Positions 24,125 through 37,836 of a DNA stretch of 64,000 nt are shown here, piece after piece. The notes beneath the pieces were generated by a model, which was not told where the DNA came from, searched no databases, and saw nothing but the letters and a program-made list of their open reading frames with translations. How positions within the stretch are numbered: the first letter of the stretch is position 1; each line of letters opens with the position of its first letter. This DNA comes from Certhia americana (taxonomy: Eukaryota; Chordata; Aves; Passeriformes; Certhiidae). The stretch covers positions 14,585,053 through 14,649,052 of the forward strand of contig CM031869.1 of the NCBI GenBank assembly GCA_018697195.1, in the 5' to 3' direction. A program made the position numbers and the translations under genes.

Positions 24125-24141
24125 AAAAAAAAAAAAAAAAA
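24125..24141. repeat. A17 homopolymer
   Basis: Uninterrupted run of 17 A. No retroposon body is recognisable upstream. Confidence 0.9.
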
Positions 24142-26293
24142 GTGTGTTTCAAGTAGCATAAGGACTGATTAAAGGCATACAGGGATCTCAGAGAAGAGAA
24201 ATACCAGCTTTCCAATGATAAATAAAAACTAATGAGATCAAATCCAGGCAGATTCTGGATTCTGAGGAAAAGCTTGCTAAAGGTATAAAAAGTACTACTG
24301 TATCTGTTTTGATAGATTTCAAAAGCAAGAAAACTGCCACAGAGTAGCAGCAGAGGGGCAAAAAGATGATAAAGATGCAACAGATATGCCCCTGAGACTT
24401 AAGGCCACGGGAGAAATGTGGAAATAATTACACTGGAGTTCAGTAAGTTCACACTCTGAAGGTTTCCCTTAAATCAAGTGGGAGCCAGAGGAAATGTCAG
24501 AAATGAAAAGGCAGGGGAAGAGACTTTACAACACTGATAAAAATCACAGAAAGATCACCTGCAATAGATGTCATTCAAGAGCAGCTCTGACTCAGAATGA
24601 CAAATACCTTGGCTTTTTTTCTTGTTTTTCACTACTTCAGGATAAGCTTCACATGTTACTCTCCCCAGCTGCTTTCAGCTCTTTAACACAAGCACAACAT
24701 TTCTGCATTGACAACTACAGAGCTCGAGTGACTTCAGCAGGAAGCAACCAGGTGACACAGGCAAAGACAATATTCAGAAGCAATTCAAAGGAGAAAAGGA
24801 AACAGACTCCTCAAATCTTGGTATTTAATCAGGATTAACATGAATCAGGATTGAGACATATATTGACCTAATACAGTGAAAACCTGCTGGCATGCTGTCT
24901 ATTAAATTCAGTCTTACCACAAAATAAAAAATGTATTTGAAGTAGCCAATAAGTCTATTACTCAAGGTGACCTTGTTGTTACAGTGTGTTTTAATTTCTG
25001 AAAAGCTTTTTGTAAAGTCCTTCACCAAAGACACTTGCAAAGACTAAGCAGTCACAGGATAAAAGGCAAGGGTCTCTGTGCATTAACAATATTAAAAAGT
25101 AAGGCACAGAAGCTGGGGATAAATGGACAGCTTCCCACTGCTGGGGAGACTGGGGCACTGGTGCTGATCAGCGTGTCCCTGCAATGAAGGGAGTAGATGA
25201 GACAACAGGGTTCATGGGTAATTCAGATTTTTTTCAATGTTGTAAAAACAAGTTAATAGCTCAGGGCAGCAGGAAGCCTCCTCATACATAGGGACTATGA
25301 TAAAGTGGAAAGTGCCTTTATCAGTTGAGAAGTTCTGTGTCACATGACTCCAAACCCAAGACAACGACAAGGAAGCTCAAGAAATATGGAATGGTCTCTG
25401 AACAAGGCCAGAGCCAGCTGTGGACTTAGGCCTTGGGAAGGCTGGACAGTGGATACACTGATATTACCTGAAAGATTAAGCAGAAAACAAGAACCATTTT
25501 TTTGACTGCTTCTCACGTGTGGAGAATTAGAACACACCAAATCACCAGCACATCTAAACAAAAAAGAATTCTTTTTGATAAAGTACATAGTAGCATAAAA
25601 CTTCTTACTAGAAAACCCCGTCAAGATTAAAGAAAAAAAACACTTGTTCTCAAAACCAGGATGAAAATATTTGTGGAGAAAAAAACTACACAGATGGAAA
25701 TCAAAGCCCAAACCAAACTAAACCAATGAAACTTGCAGCTCCTAATTGTGTGTGTGGAACACCTTCAGTATCGTGTCTGTGGGTGCCAGCAGAGCCCCAG
25801 GCAGGTGCAAACAGAGCTCGTGTGCCCTGTCCTGACACACCAAACACCTCTGGTCTGACCAGTCAGACAATGTTCACTGCCCTGTTTGCTTAATAAAGCC
25901 TTACCCACACAAATCACCCCTGAGAGCAGGACTTTAACAGGATCAATTCAGCAAAACAAAATAAAGTTCAAATCACTTGCTGATTACTGCATACTTTGAA
26001 AAATAATTAAGGTTAATACTTCAAAGTCAGCACTCTAAACAGATTTTCTAAGTCTGGATAAGTGTGTTTTGAATGGTCTATTCTTTGAAAGACCTAGTCT
26101 TGAGATGCCATAATGGTTTTATCAACAAACCAAAATACATGAAGATTTAACCAAGCTAACAACTTTTGTGCCCATATTTTGTATGTAACTCAAAGTAGGG
26201 ACAAATTTCTAAGATTTTTCCTACTTGCACATCACCTACACAGTGAATCTACAAGCAGAAGAAATGTATAGCAGGGGGAACTTCAAATGCAAA

Positions 26294-26316
26294 TTTTTTT
26301 TTATTTTTTTTTTTTT
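26294..26316. repeat. T-rich homopolymer tract
   Basis: T9, then A, then T13. Confidence 0.9.
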
Positions 26317-28560
26317 ATGGTGGGATGAGTTATACTAAATATTCTGGGGCTGAATAAAACATAGCTTCAAGGTTGAACTGTGAACCAAAGGAGACTCACT
26401 TCCAGCTGAAGGTCACATGGGGCAGATGTTGTTACACCTGGGAAGCTCCCATAAATCTCATCATGTGGAAGAAAATGAAAATAAATTATTTTCCAATCAG
26501 TTTTTATTACAGCACCATTCTGATCTCTTAGATCTGAGGTGCAAAGCTATCCATCGTCACTGTAGCTTAAAAATTGCAAATTACACACCAGGACTCCAAG
26601 CAGCTAAAGATAAAAAGAGAGATAGAGATGATATTCAGATGGCCAAGGATAATATATCACAAGTGAAAAGCAAGGCAGACCAAAGGCACACGAGGAAGGC
26701 ATTTGAGGGACTTCTGAGGGAACAGGTCAGTGTGACAGGAAGGGCTTTAGCACCTTGTGTTCATCAGGAAACACAACGAGGAATAATTGAAGGGGCAGAT
26801 GTGGAGGAGCAGAAGTGAAGGGCTCTGTAGGTGTTCACAGGATGCTCAGTTCCTTCCCAATGTAAGGGCAGTGTGGGAGGGGGGGAACTTGTTTAAAAAC
26901 TCCAAAACTGAGGGCACCAGAGTCTTGTTTCACAAGCCAAGTGGGTGATGGATTGCACCCTCACTTCTGAGGATGTTCTGCAACTGAAGACAAACAGCTT
27001 CTGCACCACACACGTCCAGGGATTCCACCTCCTGTCACAGCAAACAAATTGGCACACCCGAGAGGCATCAGACTGACAATGACCTTTGCAGCAGCATCCT
27101 GAACTGACACCAGAAAGCCAAACCATGTTCCTCAACCCAAGAAAAGTGAATGATGCAAAATAAACATGGAAATATCGATCCAGATCAGTATTTATTCATA
27201 TGAATGTAAATAAGAGGCTGAATTGAAGAAAGATAGAAAGATACACACACAATCAGGCTTAAGGGTATCACAGACACAGCATCCAAGTCGTGTTTCCTCT
27301 TGTTTTTAAATTGGTAACACAGACAGTCTGTAAATCCTGAACATGTACTATACTGCAGACTCTTTATAGAAGTAGGTAGGTAGCCTCCAAAACAATTAAA
27401 AAAATATTTTTAGATATTTGTCTTTTTAATCTGTAGCTGAAGGATATTCTCACATACAGAATCAAAGCTCAACACAGCTTATTAGACCTTCCTACAGCTT
27501 GCAGGACTCGAGGATAGAGGTCTCTTTGGTTTCATAATTAAAACTGAAAGATGAACCTTTTCTTTCTGGAGTCTCAAATCCCAGCTCCAATTTCAAACCA
27601 TTTACCTTGATGTTTATTAAAATCCCAACATGTCCAAAGTATAGAATTACTCAATACTCAGCAGCTGCTTGACCTCTCTCATTTAATCTCCTCCCTAGGT
27701 GAATACCCAAATTGAATTAAATGTTTACTAAATACATGACTCAGGGTGGAAACCTATGCCAGGTCTGAGCCTTTTGCTGCGAGGGCTGTTGCTGGTGTCC
27801 AGCAAAGAAGGAATTTGGTTTTCTTTACACCAACAGGCAGTTCTGTGGTAAGAAATAAAAAGCTGCCAAATTCATGGCAGAACAAGCAGAAGGAAAAATA
27901 CTTCTAAGAAGCTTAACAGATTCTCTTGGAATGTATTTAACTACCCTATTTCCATGCTTTGTTATTATGACTTTATATTAGCATTCTTCAGCACAGAAAT
28001 GTCTTCACTTCAATAGCAAACCTTCCAGAATGTACCAGCATCTGTATTTAACCTGCTCCTATTACAATGGCTCTGCCCATCTCCAAGTCTTTGAATCAGT
28101 AACTCATCCAATTAAACCTCAAGACTTCTGCTACAACTTCTCTTATTTTCTTTTAACCTTTGAAATGAAGAAATACCAGCTCTGTGAGCTTCTGATTCTT
28201 GAGCTCACCAGCCAGTTTGCTTCATTTAATCTAAATCTACAGCTTAAAACAGAAAACTTCAGAGGTGATCTCAGCCATACTTCCTTCCCACACATACAAC
28301 CAACTCATGGAGATGAAAGCAACACAAAGAGCTACATTTCACTGACAGTGTTCCCATAACATGTTTGTTATAGAGCCAAATCTAAGACAGAAGAGCTTCC
28401 TTTTGGTTCCAATCCCTTTGCTATTTGCAGGATCACCTGCTGCGTGCTGTGTTCAGGAAGGGTTGGGCCATGCACAAGATCATTTTTTATTTCTTTACTT
28501 AATCAATGGAAATTTGTTACTCTTCTGACATTTTATTCTCATAGTGGCACTTGAAATCAC

Positions 28561-31500
28561 AGAAGTGCAAATACTCACAGATATCCCACCCTCATTCATC
28601 CCTCAATTGCTATTAAAAATGAACCAGTAGCTACATCAAAAATGGGCAGAAAGTAATCATATAGAGCAGAAGCAGACCAAAACCCTGGCCTACCTGCATC
28701 TCCTCTGGCAGGTAACAGTGCTGCCATGTATCAAGTCCTTTATTCTCTGGACAGGCCAACAGCTATCCTCAAATAAAAACCATGGTTCCACCCAAATTTT
28801 ACCCTCAAAACAAATGTTCCGTCCTTTGGTTTTTGAGCATTTTCCACTCGTGACTACAATAGCCATACTCACAGCTTTTAGGAGTTTTAACACAATTCCT
28901 TTCCCCAAACCAAATAACAAGGCGCATTGTACTCAAGATTTATTTATAATTTTGACAATAGCAATGGCAAAAAAATAATAGAAAATACTAAAATATAATA
29001 AATAGCATGCATTCTAACTAAATTAAGTTTAACTGAAAGAGGATCACTGACTTCAGAGATTTCCTGTGACAGCATCTCCTAGACAAATATTAAATATCCA
29101 TTTCCTCTACAGCACCCCAAAATTCTTTAAGAAAGAAAGTTCACAATTCCAGTCAGAGACCTGCTGAGCTCTTCTGTGTTCCTGCTGCAGCACATTATCT
29201 ATTGATTAAATTTAGATTAACACAGCAATGCCATTTGCCTGACATTTAACTTGCCAAGGAAGTTACATGCCACATGAATTTTGAAATGAGATTAGGAAGA
29301 TAATAAATCAAGCTAACAAAAAGTCCAGTAAAATGTGGGCAAGAAGAAAAATCTTGAGATCATTATACAGAAGTGCAGATGTTAAAATGCTTTTATACTA
29401 GATGAGGAAAAGCTAAATACATTGACAGTTTTAATAAACAAAATAGACTTAATTCACAGAATTAGGAGTCATTTGGAAGCATACAGTGTATTAGAGCATC
29501 TTTATAATCCAGACCTCAGCTCAATCCTAGCTCTGTTATCAAAAATACCCAATAAAAAGAATAAAATTACTTTTCTGCTTAAAAATGGGAGAAGAAAGGA
29601 GAATTTACGTACTCTTTTTCTAGCTATATTATTTATTGAACTTCTGTTTCTCTCACTATCAAGCCTCTGGGTGCATGAGCAAGCATAGGCACTGAGGAAA
29701 ACTCAGCTGGCTTCCAGAAGCGTTTGAACCATGGGGATTCTGCTACAGGGTGCTTGCTCTGCCAGCCCTGGCAAGACTTCTGTTTCTGCTGAGACCTTGC
29801 AAGGTGGAGAAAGCCCACCCTTTCAGTCTCCCTGAATCTGGAAAACAAAATATTTAAACCTGAGGCAAAGCTGGTCATGAACTTGAAAGAAACCAGGACT
29901 ATTATATGTAAAGTTGAACAAACACATCTATATTATTTAAGTTAACAGCTTCAGTCTTCGAACCACATTGGTAAGTTTGTCCAAATGGTGCAAGAAATAA
30001 TAAAATACTGCATTTCAGCTGCTTTCATTTCAGAGAACACAGTAATTTAATGCATAGGGAATAATCAGACTCAGAAACTGAGACATCAAATCCCTGTGTA
30101 TCAACAATCACTGCAACAGAAACTCTGTGTTTAACATGTTATCATGATACTTAAAGGAAAGCAATAATCGACAGGAGATTTCAGCAGTGTAAACTGGGCT
30201 GATGGTCAACCCTGCACAGCAGTGATTACTGAGGAGGTGCAAACACATCTGCTCTCCTCCCTGACTGCAGACCAGGAACCATTTCTGCAAACCCAGTTCC
30301 CTGCCCACCCTCAGTGTCCTGCAGGGCTGACCCTCAACCTGTGCAGAGGTGCTGGCAAAGCACACCTGCTGTCAGTGGGGAGGGACACAGAACACCCTTA
30401 GGGACTGACCAGAAACAAGGAACACAGGCAGGACACAGCTGCAGCCACACAGCAATGCCAGTCCCTGGCCCTCAGGCTCCTCAGGGTGCAGGACAAGCAG
30501 CAGCACAGCACGAACCAGGTCCCACAGGCACCATGTGGGACCCAGGCAGCCCAGCAAACCTACTCCAGACATTGTCTTATCAGAGCAGAGAGAGCAGGGC
30601 TCACTGTGGTGTACTGAGTGAGGCCCAGACTTCACACCCACCCCATCACCACACAATGACCAAAAATCCTGACAGGAAAGATTCAATCTGATCCCTGCAC
30701 GTGGTTCCGAGCAACACCAGTCAAACAACAAGCTGTGTTCCACAGCAAAAACAAAATGACCATCAGGTATCTCCCTCCTCTTCTGCAGCCACGGCAAATG
30801 TAAGAACACACTGCAGCTCAAAAGGCAACACTGTCTAGGCTGTCTGCAAAAGACATTAGGTACCAAAGCTGAAACACATCTCCATTTGAAACAGTGACTA
30901 ACTAGGCATATGCTAGATTATCCCACAATGCCTAAAACAGAGCAAGAGACAGGGAGGCTTTAAACTTGCTAAATCCTCTGCTTTTTTCATCATAAATTAT
31001 GCTCCAGGACACAGGCTGTTATAAATTGCCATTACCAACAGTCACTTTTCAAGCTGTAACTTTTAAATCTAGCGGAGAACGGGCAAGAAGAAATCTCACA
31101 TACTTCAAACTAAAGTATACATCCGAGATAAGCCCACAAACCATTGCAGATTTGTACAAGCCTTCTAGCAGTTCTCTGAAGTATGTTTAAGAATAACAAG
31201 GCTGAGACTGAAGTGTGAGCCAGAGGAAAAGCAAGCAACACCACTTCAAGTTTCCTTTTCAAGACAAGCAGCAGACACAGTAGTAAAAAGGCACCCTGTG
31301 AGCTAAGAGATAAACAAGTCCAGCCTGGGTTGGAGCAGGAGTGCTATCTGAGGTCAGCAGCACTGAGAAGGCCCAGGGCTCCCCAAATGACACTGGCATT
31401 TGTCTAACCAGGAAGACAGACCTTCACCAAAGTTCAGTGCAGACTTGTCACTGCCAAGGAGCAGAAGAGCCCCAAGGGCCATGCCCGGCTCTGGCTGCAA

Positions 31501-34500
31501 ACATCATCTGTTACTGGTGGCCGCACGAAACAACACTGGGGATACATTTCCCAAGCTGAAGGAATTGCAGGAAAGCTTTACAAAGAAAACAGAGCTTTTA
31601 AGACTTGGGCTACTCGGGATATTTAACAGCACTTCCATCTGGCCTCACTTCACTTTCCATCCAGGCTCCGTTTCTCCCTGAGCACACGTGCAAGCCTGGC
31701 CACTGCTCCTCTGCAGGCACACAGAGCTGCCTCCTCCAGCACCAGCTGGATATGAGGCAGGAGCTGCTGCTGCAAGGGAGCCCAGAACTGGACCTAAAAA
31801 TCCACATGGAATTAAGGTGAGGTGAACCTATCATTAGGGGATGAAGAATATTTTTTGTCATGGGGAACAGGTGATGTAACACAGACATAACATGCACCTT
31901 GATCACTCAGGTGAATTTCTACATGAACATCCTTTCTACTTCTGTAATCCTATAGCCTAGAGTACTCTGGGGACAGCCCCCTGCCACTGAAAGTACCTGT
32001 GGCATAGGAAATAATACTGCTATGTAAAAACCAACACAGAAATGCTGTCCATCTAAACAGACTACAGATTGGTCCAGAATGACATCTTAAATTGAATTTT
32101 TTCTGTTAGGCTGGCCACACACAGACCAGGAAGAGACAAAAGTAGAGCAAAGGAAGATAGAATAAAGTCTTATTTAGAACAAAGTCAACGATTAGAAGAG
32201 GTTATGAAGAACTATCATACACAAAGTCATGCAAAGATCAGAGAGTCACAAAGCTAACAACAGAATTTTAACAGAGAGTGGCATGGCACCAAAGTGCTAG
32301 CAATCATGAAATAATTACAAACTAAATTACTTCAACAAATTGCCAAGTGCAGATTAAAAGCTATCAATGCATTAAATCTGTACACACTGTAAATAAGATG
32401 TTAGAAATTACTAGCTTTTAATTAAATTTATTCTGTAAATTTAATAAAATTCTACTCCAACAAAATCCCCACCTCTGCAAACAGGGCCGCTGGCTGGAAT
32501 TCTGTAGCTCTGTTTAGCAGTGTATATCATAACAGACCCAGCACCCTGCCAAACACAAGTCAAGCTGCTTTAAAGCAAATAGTACCATTTTCAACTGCAG
32601 GAAACCCAGGAAGAGTTAAAAATCATATGCCTCAGTGTTAGACCACCCAGTGTTATACAACGCCCTAGTTTTGGGAAGTGCTTGTAAAAAATCCCATCAC
32701 TATTAACACGGACAAGGCAGCAAACAAATCCTTAGGAATTTATTTTGATGGCAACAGATCAGAACTGATTTTCCCAGGTTTGCATCAAGGCAAGGACATT
32801 CCAGCAGCCCATGGCTGGCAAGGCCATGGGGACCCACTCAGGCTCACACCCTCTCCATTGCAGAACTTCGTTTCTATACAAGATGAACTTTTCGTCCCAG
32901 AAATCTTTAACATCCGCTAAATGAATGAGCTGCTCCCTCTAAAAAAAACCTAGTGATTCAAAGAGGATCTAGCAAAGTTCCCTAAAATGTGATGCATTGT
33001 ATTAAGGATTTTTCCACCTGTGTATCCCCCATAGCTGAAAGGGAAAGATTAGAAATTAAGTGCTGACCCAGGATGTGAATTGAGGTGCACAGGTAATGAA
33101 CCATGGTCAAAGATGCCACAGTCCAGCCTCCTGCCCTGCAGGAAGAGCTGTGGGAATCCTGGAGATGGTGCTGGGCACTGCTCCACAGGCACCACGTCAG
33201 GGCAGTGCCACAGAGGAGGAGGATGGAGCAGGACACGAGCACTGGGTGCAGAGTCTGAGCAGGCAAAGGAAGGGGAATAACTCATCCCAAACATGCTTCC
33301 CATTTCTGGAGCAGCCCTGGTGTTTGGAGCTTGTACAACACAGCAGGAGCTCAATGGTACTTGGTGTCCACATCTGGACACATCATTTCTATGGCAGATT
33401 ACAAATACATTTTCCAATCAATGTGTCAAGAACATGACTGCACTTTATGCTCAAATGCTCCGAAGGAAAGCATATATTTCAAACCCCGGTGAAAACACGA
33501 CGGTTAAAATACAACACCCAAATATTTAGGTTGTTGCATAAGTTCAAACACATACAGTGGATTAAGCAGGGAATTCAGAGGCAGTTGGGGATTCCTGGAG
33601 GCATATCTAGGTACATCAAAGCTCAATTGCTTGCTATTTACTCATTTCTACTCCTGTGCTCTGTAGTGTTGCCTTCATAGCACATGTTGGAGCTGTTTGC
33701 TTTTTAACAGTTCTAATGAACCAGGTTGATTCATCCAGAGCAAGAAGAGAACCCACAGCCAGACTGTTCTGAGACCAGCTGGGTACAGGCAGCCACTCCA
33801 GAGCAAGTCTTGGTGGTTGATGGCAAAAAACCTCAGTTTCAGGAGTTGTGAATTCACATGAAATTTACGGCTTTCATTTTCATAAAGATTCTAGGAGTGG
33901 TTGTTTTTTTACAAGGAAAAGCTGAAAACTGAACTGTATCATGAAAAACTAAAAGGAATGAGACATAAAGGAAAAACACATTTTATTTTCAGTTCTTGAC
34001 AAGCCAATTTTATGTCAGTTTGATGAAATGGTAATTTTTCATTTTTAAAATGAGTGCTTGTACATGAAGTGCTAGGAGATTCTGCAGCTGTTTTTCCTAT
34101 TATTCTCCTTGAGATTCAAAATTCAGCTCCCTGCTTTTGGAATCCAAAGGCATTTTGGTCATGAGCTCTCTGCTCCATCCACTGTGGCCACAGGCGTTCC
34201 AGAGGTGGCTGCCCTGTGGCTCAGCACTGGCTCTGGGAGCACCGAGCACCAGGAGCAGTTTCAGTGCCCTCTCTGGGTCTGAGAGGGGGAAATCTCAAAA
34301 CACACCAGGCTGGCAAGAGGAGAACTTTCCAAACAAGTGTAACACACAAAGAACTAATCAAGGCACAAAGGATTTAATTTCAAGAGGTGCCCTGCAGTAG
34401 CCTGGCTGCTCAGAAGCTTTTCTGACAGCCAGTGAATCAGAGAGGGGCTTGTTTGTTTTGCATGGAGCCCAAATCACAGTTTTGTTTTAAACATCTGGAG

Positions 34501-34780
34501 CTCCACGTTAAGGCTGCTTTCCAGGCACACAGGGAGAGGCAGCACAGACAACTTGCTGAACAACAGGCTCCCAGTGCAGCACGAGCAAGAATACCCTGGG
34601 ACTGCTCCTGTGAGGATTTTGGGTCTAAGCTGTGAACTCCTGGAAAGCTGCTGAGTGCTGAAGAGTCAGACCTTCCTGACCTCTGCTCCCCTGGACCCTC
34701 CTTTACTGTCATTTTTTGTCACCTCAAAGTGCAGGGAATTTCTCTCCCTGCCCTGGCAGCTGCCCCACCTCTCACACAGC
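28561..34780. other. Noncoding stretch with GC-rich patches
   Basis: GC-rich, CpG-poor patches at about 30200-30660 and 33090-33260 hold the overlapping long frames of this stretch, including a 164-codon minus-strand frame at 30372-30866 that faces a 125-codon plus-strand frame. Neither has a recognisable domain. The rest is ordinary AT-rich noncoding DNA. Confidence 0.5.
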
Positions 34781-34783
34781 TAT

Positions 34784-34830
34784 CCCCATCCCCTTATCAT
34801 CCCCATCCCATCCCTGTCCCATCCCCTCCC
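34784..34830 (-). repeat. C-rich (CCCAT-like) tract with minus-strand G-quadruplex potential
   Basis: The plus strand has eight runs of three or more C between 34784 and 34830. Six of them, from 34801 to 34830, are separated by only 1-3 bases. On the minus strand this reads as six G-tracts with loops of 1-3 bases, which satisfies the usual G3+N1-7 quadruplex pattern with tracts to spare. Confidence 0.85.
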
Positions 34831-37288
34831 TTGCCATGAACACAGGCCCAAAGCCCAGCTCCTTCCTCAGCTGCTGCAGCAAGGAATGGGCAGAATGGGA
34901 ATGTCAACAGTCCTCACTTTCTCACAAGTGTTTCAAGCACAATGGCACAATTCTGACTAAAACAGCCCTGTAGGTTCAACAGTTTTTCCAAACTGTGTTC
35001 TAATATCAATATTATTATAAAAGTAGAAAGTAAAAAGGTAAATATTCAGCATTTGTTTAAATGGCTATCCACATAAGAAGAAAAATTTCCATTACTGTCA
35101 GTAGGAATTTTGATTAAAGGAATAAAATCCTTACAGGACAAAATTTCTAATGATTTCCAATAATTAAATATGTTTCAAAGTCTGAAAATTGTTTGTTTGT
35201 TTTAATGGGCAAGAAGCTTTAAAAACTTTAATTGATGTCCTTTAATGAAAGCTACTAAATGAAAAAATTACCCTCTCATAATAGCAAATACTAATACTGA
35301 TGCTGAAAAATATTCATACTTCTTACGTGAAAAACATATTTTTGAAAATTGTGTGGCACAAGCAGGCCCAAGGGCCACCTGCAAAAATGGAGAAAAGATT
35401 TTCCCAGTAGTTCCCAGGACCAAATATTGGATTTGGGAGCTTAGTTCTTTCTTAATACCAGTTATTTTAATTTCTATTAATAAATTCAATAAGTAACCAT
35501 GGGAAAAAAAAATTCTTATACAAATGCCAGCAGCCATTCCTGACCCAGACAGGTTAGAACACTGAAACGTGGGGATGTACTTCAGAGTGAGGGAAGATCT
35601 CTCTTCACCATTGCCAAGACTTTCCATAAGAGATCGAGGAGAAAAAATGAAATGCAGACATTTTTTACTATGCATTTAAGACCTCCTGGTCTTTCCAAGT
35701 TAAGTGGAGTTTAATATTTTCTCTGGACTGCCAAGTAACTCGTGTGAGAAAACCACATGCACTTCGACATAACAAGCAGCCTCTGCTCGAGATCTCTGCT
35801 CCAAGAAAGAATTATACACCTCACCCACGGGCAGGGTGGTCTGTCACATTAATGCTGAAGCCTTTTTGGCAGGGCAGGGAGCATGGACTAGTGCCTGGCG
35901 CACAGATAAAAATAAGTAAAAATAAAAAGAATTCTGCAGCACTTCCAGCACTTCACAGCCCAAAGCTAAAAACATTAAAAAGCTCCTCCCAGAAAAAGCA
36001 AAACACCCTCATCTTTTCTGTCTACAAATCGCCCTCTCTCCCTATTGAGTATCTCAAAAACCAAACATCTTTATGAAGCTACATAAACCTGAATGAATGC
36101 TGAACCCAAGAAGTTATTTGTGACTGTGAAGAGAATATGTGAAGCTTTAAAAAACCATCCAGCTGTGGAACATATCACAAAGTGATGCATGGTGGGATCC
36201 TGGCTCAGTTGCCTGGCCCTGGGAGGGGCTCTCAGCTGGGAAGCTGCTCCTGTTGGCTCTCCTGGAGGCTGTCTGGTGCTGCAGGTGCCCTTTCTGTGCA
36301 GGTGTTCTCTTCCCTGCTGGTAGCACACAGCTCTGATGGGCACAGACACAGCAATCCCTGCCCTCCACACATCCCAACAAACCCCAGCATCCTGCCTGCC
36401 CTGCCAGCCCCATGGTCAGGCTGAATTCAGCTGCAGAAATCTATTTCTTCCCCCAAAACAAATGGGTACTAGATAATAATCTACTTTGCTTAAAAAACAA
36501 AAAAAAACAAAACCCAACTTGTTTTCTTAAAGATAAGAATAACACAAAATCTATCAATCCCAAGTGATAACATGATTGAGGACACAGGGGCTTGGATCCA
36601 GCTGATCATCCAATGTCAAGCTGCCTCAGAGAAAAATCACTGTTTACAGACTCTTGATGATAAGTTGTGCAATTTGGATTTAAGGTGGTTTCAACCAAAG
36701 TGTGATTGTTTGTGTGTCTGCATCCCATGACAGAAACCAGGTAAACCCACCCAGGCCTCAGCAGCAAATAACTGCAGCTCCTTTGGGGATTCCCCACATG
36801 GCACAAGAGCAAAAGGGCTGCTGTAAAAAAGGCTGGTTTCCTGGAAAACACTGCTTCCAGCTCCTGTCCCCACACTAACCAGGGAAGAGCAGACACGGAC
36901 AAAGAGGGAAAACAAGTTATTGCATAAGAGAAAACTAAAATATCATTGCCTGGTTGAGCAACCAGGGTTACATGAATTCAACAGCCATTCACACTCAAGG
37001 CCTGAACAGCAGAGGGTTTAAGATCAGAGCATCTATCCTGAGTTCTGTGGAATGATTAAAGGAAAATTACAAGGAGAAAGAGGAGAAATAATTTCAAAGC
37101 CCACAGAAGGAGGGAGCACTCTCTAACACTGCTGCTTCGGGAGCCACAGCTACACCAGCCCTGCCAAACAGTCCTTTTCTCCATCACCTCATGGTGCTCA
37201 GCCTCTTTCAATTTTACCTTGCTCTGAACACTCACATTTCCAGTCTCCTGCCATGGACTTAGAGGGATGCAATAATCCACAGCATTAC
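34831..37288. other. Noncoding stretch
   Basis: Contains a 135-codon minus-strand frame (35268-35675) that encloses the candidate exon at 35327-35378. A GC-rich patch lies at about 36190-36410 and an A/C tract near 36490-36516. No gene is recognised. Confidence 0.45.
35327..35378 (-). other. Candidate 52-bp exon (splice motifs only)
   Basis: On the minus strand a strong acceptor, ttttctccatttttgcag, precedes 52 bases that end at a gtaaga donor (exon end CAC). All three frames are open, so the coding frame is undecidable. One frame would read VALGPACATQFSKICFS. The exon 3' bases are not the usual AG, which lowers the donor score. It could be a chance pair of splice-like motifs. Confidence 0.15.
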
Positions 37289-37796
37289 CTGAATGATAGA
37301 AAACTCCTCACAGAAAACTAGATCTTTGTACACTTTTACTCTTCCAGGCAACCAAATCAAACTCTGAGTGTCTTCCAGGCATTCACATCTCTTCACTCGT
37401 ACTCAACACTTACTTCTGGCATTTTTCAGTCCAGAGCATATAAAATTACATATTCCAGTGCATCATTCACAAGTGCTGTTTGGAGGAAGTAGCAGCAGGC
37501 AATTGCTCTCTGGGATACACAAGTTACACTTTTGCAAGCATCAATGGCTGTTCACGGCCACTTTTACAAGTAATGGAAATACACATAACGTTTTAATTAA
37601 TCACATTCTTCTTAAAGCTAAGATGAAAGCACATTCTACCCTACTTCACACAAACTTCTAGAATGTCCTTAAATATCCTCCAATATCACAGCAATTAACT
37701 TTTCTCAGCCTTGTGGCCTTATTGATCAAATAAAAAGTTGTACTTTCCATTTCAAATGTTCCATCACAATTACTCAATTCTGATATATTCAATTCA

Positions 37797-37836
37797 TATA
37801 TATATGCATATGCAATTAAGATGTTGCATATATATA
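37797..37836. repeat. AT-rich inverted repeat (12-bp arms, 16-base loop)
   Basis: Left arm tatatatatgca (37797-37808) and right arm tgcatatatata (37825-37836) are exact reverse complements around a 16-base spacer. Such stems can extrude in DNA or fold in RNA. The arms are mostly AT dinucleotides, so function is not implied. Confidence 0.8.

Larger units (their letters stand above)
21777..28560. other. Noncoding stretch, no gene recognised
   Basis: Includes a GC-rich patch at about 21850-22150, where two frames overlap. At 25790-25960 a GC-richer sequence carries cttaataaagcctt, which resembles an LTR or gene polyadenylation region but has no other support. No exon, RNA gene or transposon is established. 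Confidence 0.5.

Noticed and set aside
25790..25960. Possible LTR or gene 3' end with cttaataaagcctt
   Set aside because: Only a polyadenylation-like word; no TG...CA ends, target duplication or similarity to the identified LTR.
30372..30866. 164-codon minus-strand frame facing a 125-codon plus-strand frame
   Set aside because: Both lie in a GC-rich patch poor in TA-containing stops; no domain, splice signals or start context.
37289..37340. Minus-strand exon-like frame (GRVKVYKDLVFCEEFSIIQ) with donor gtaatg
   Set aside because: No convincing pyrimidine tract precedes any AG in the right place, and protein-like short frames are easy to find by eye.
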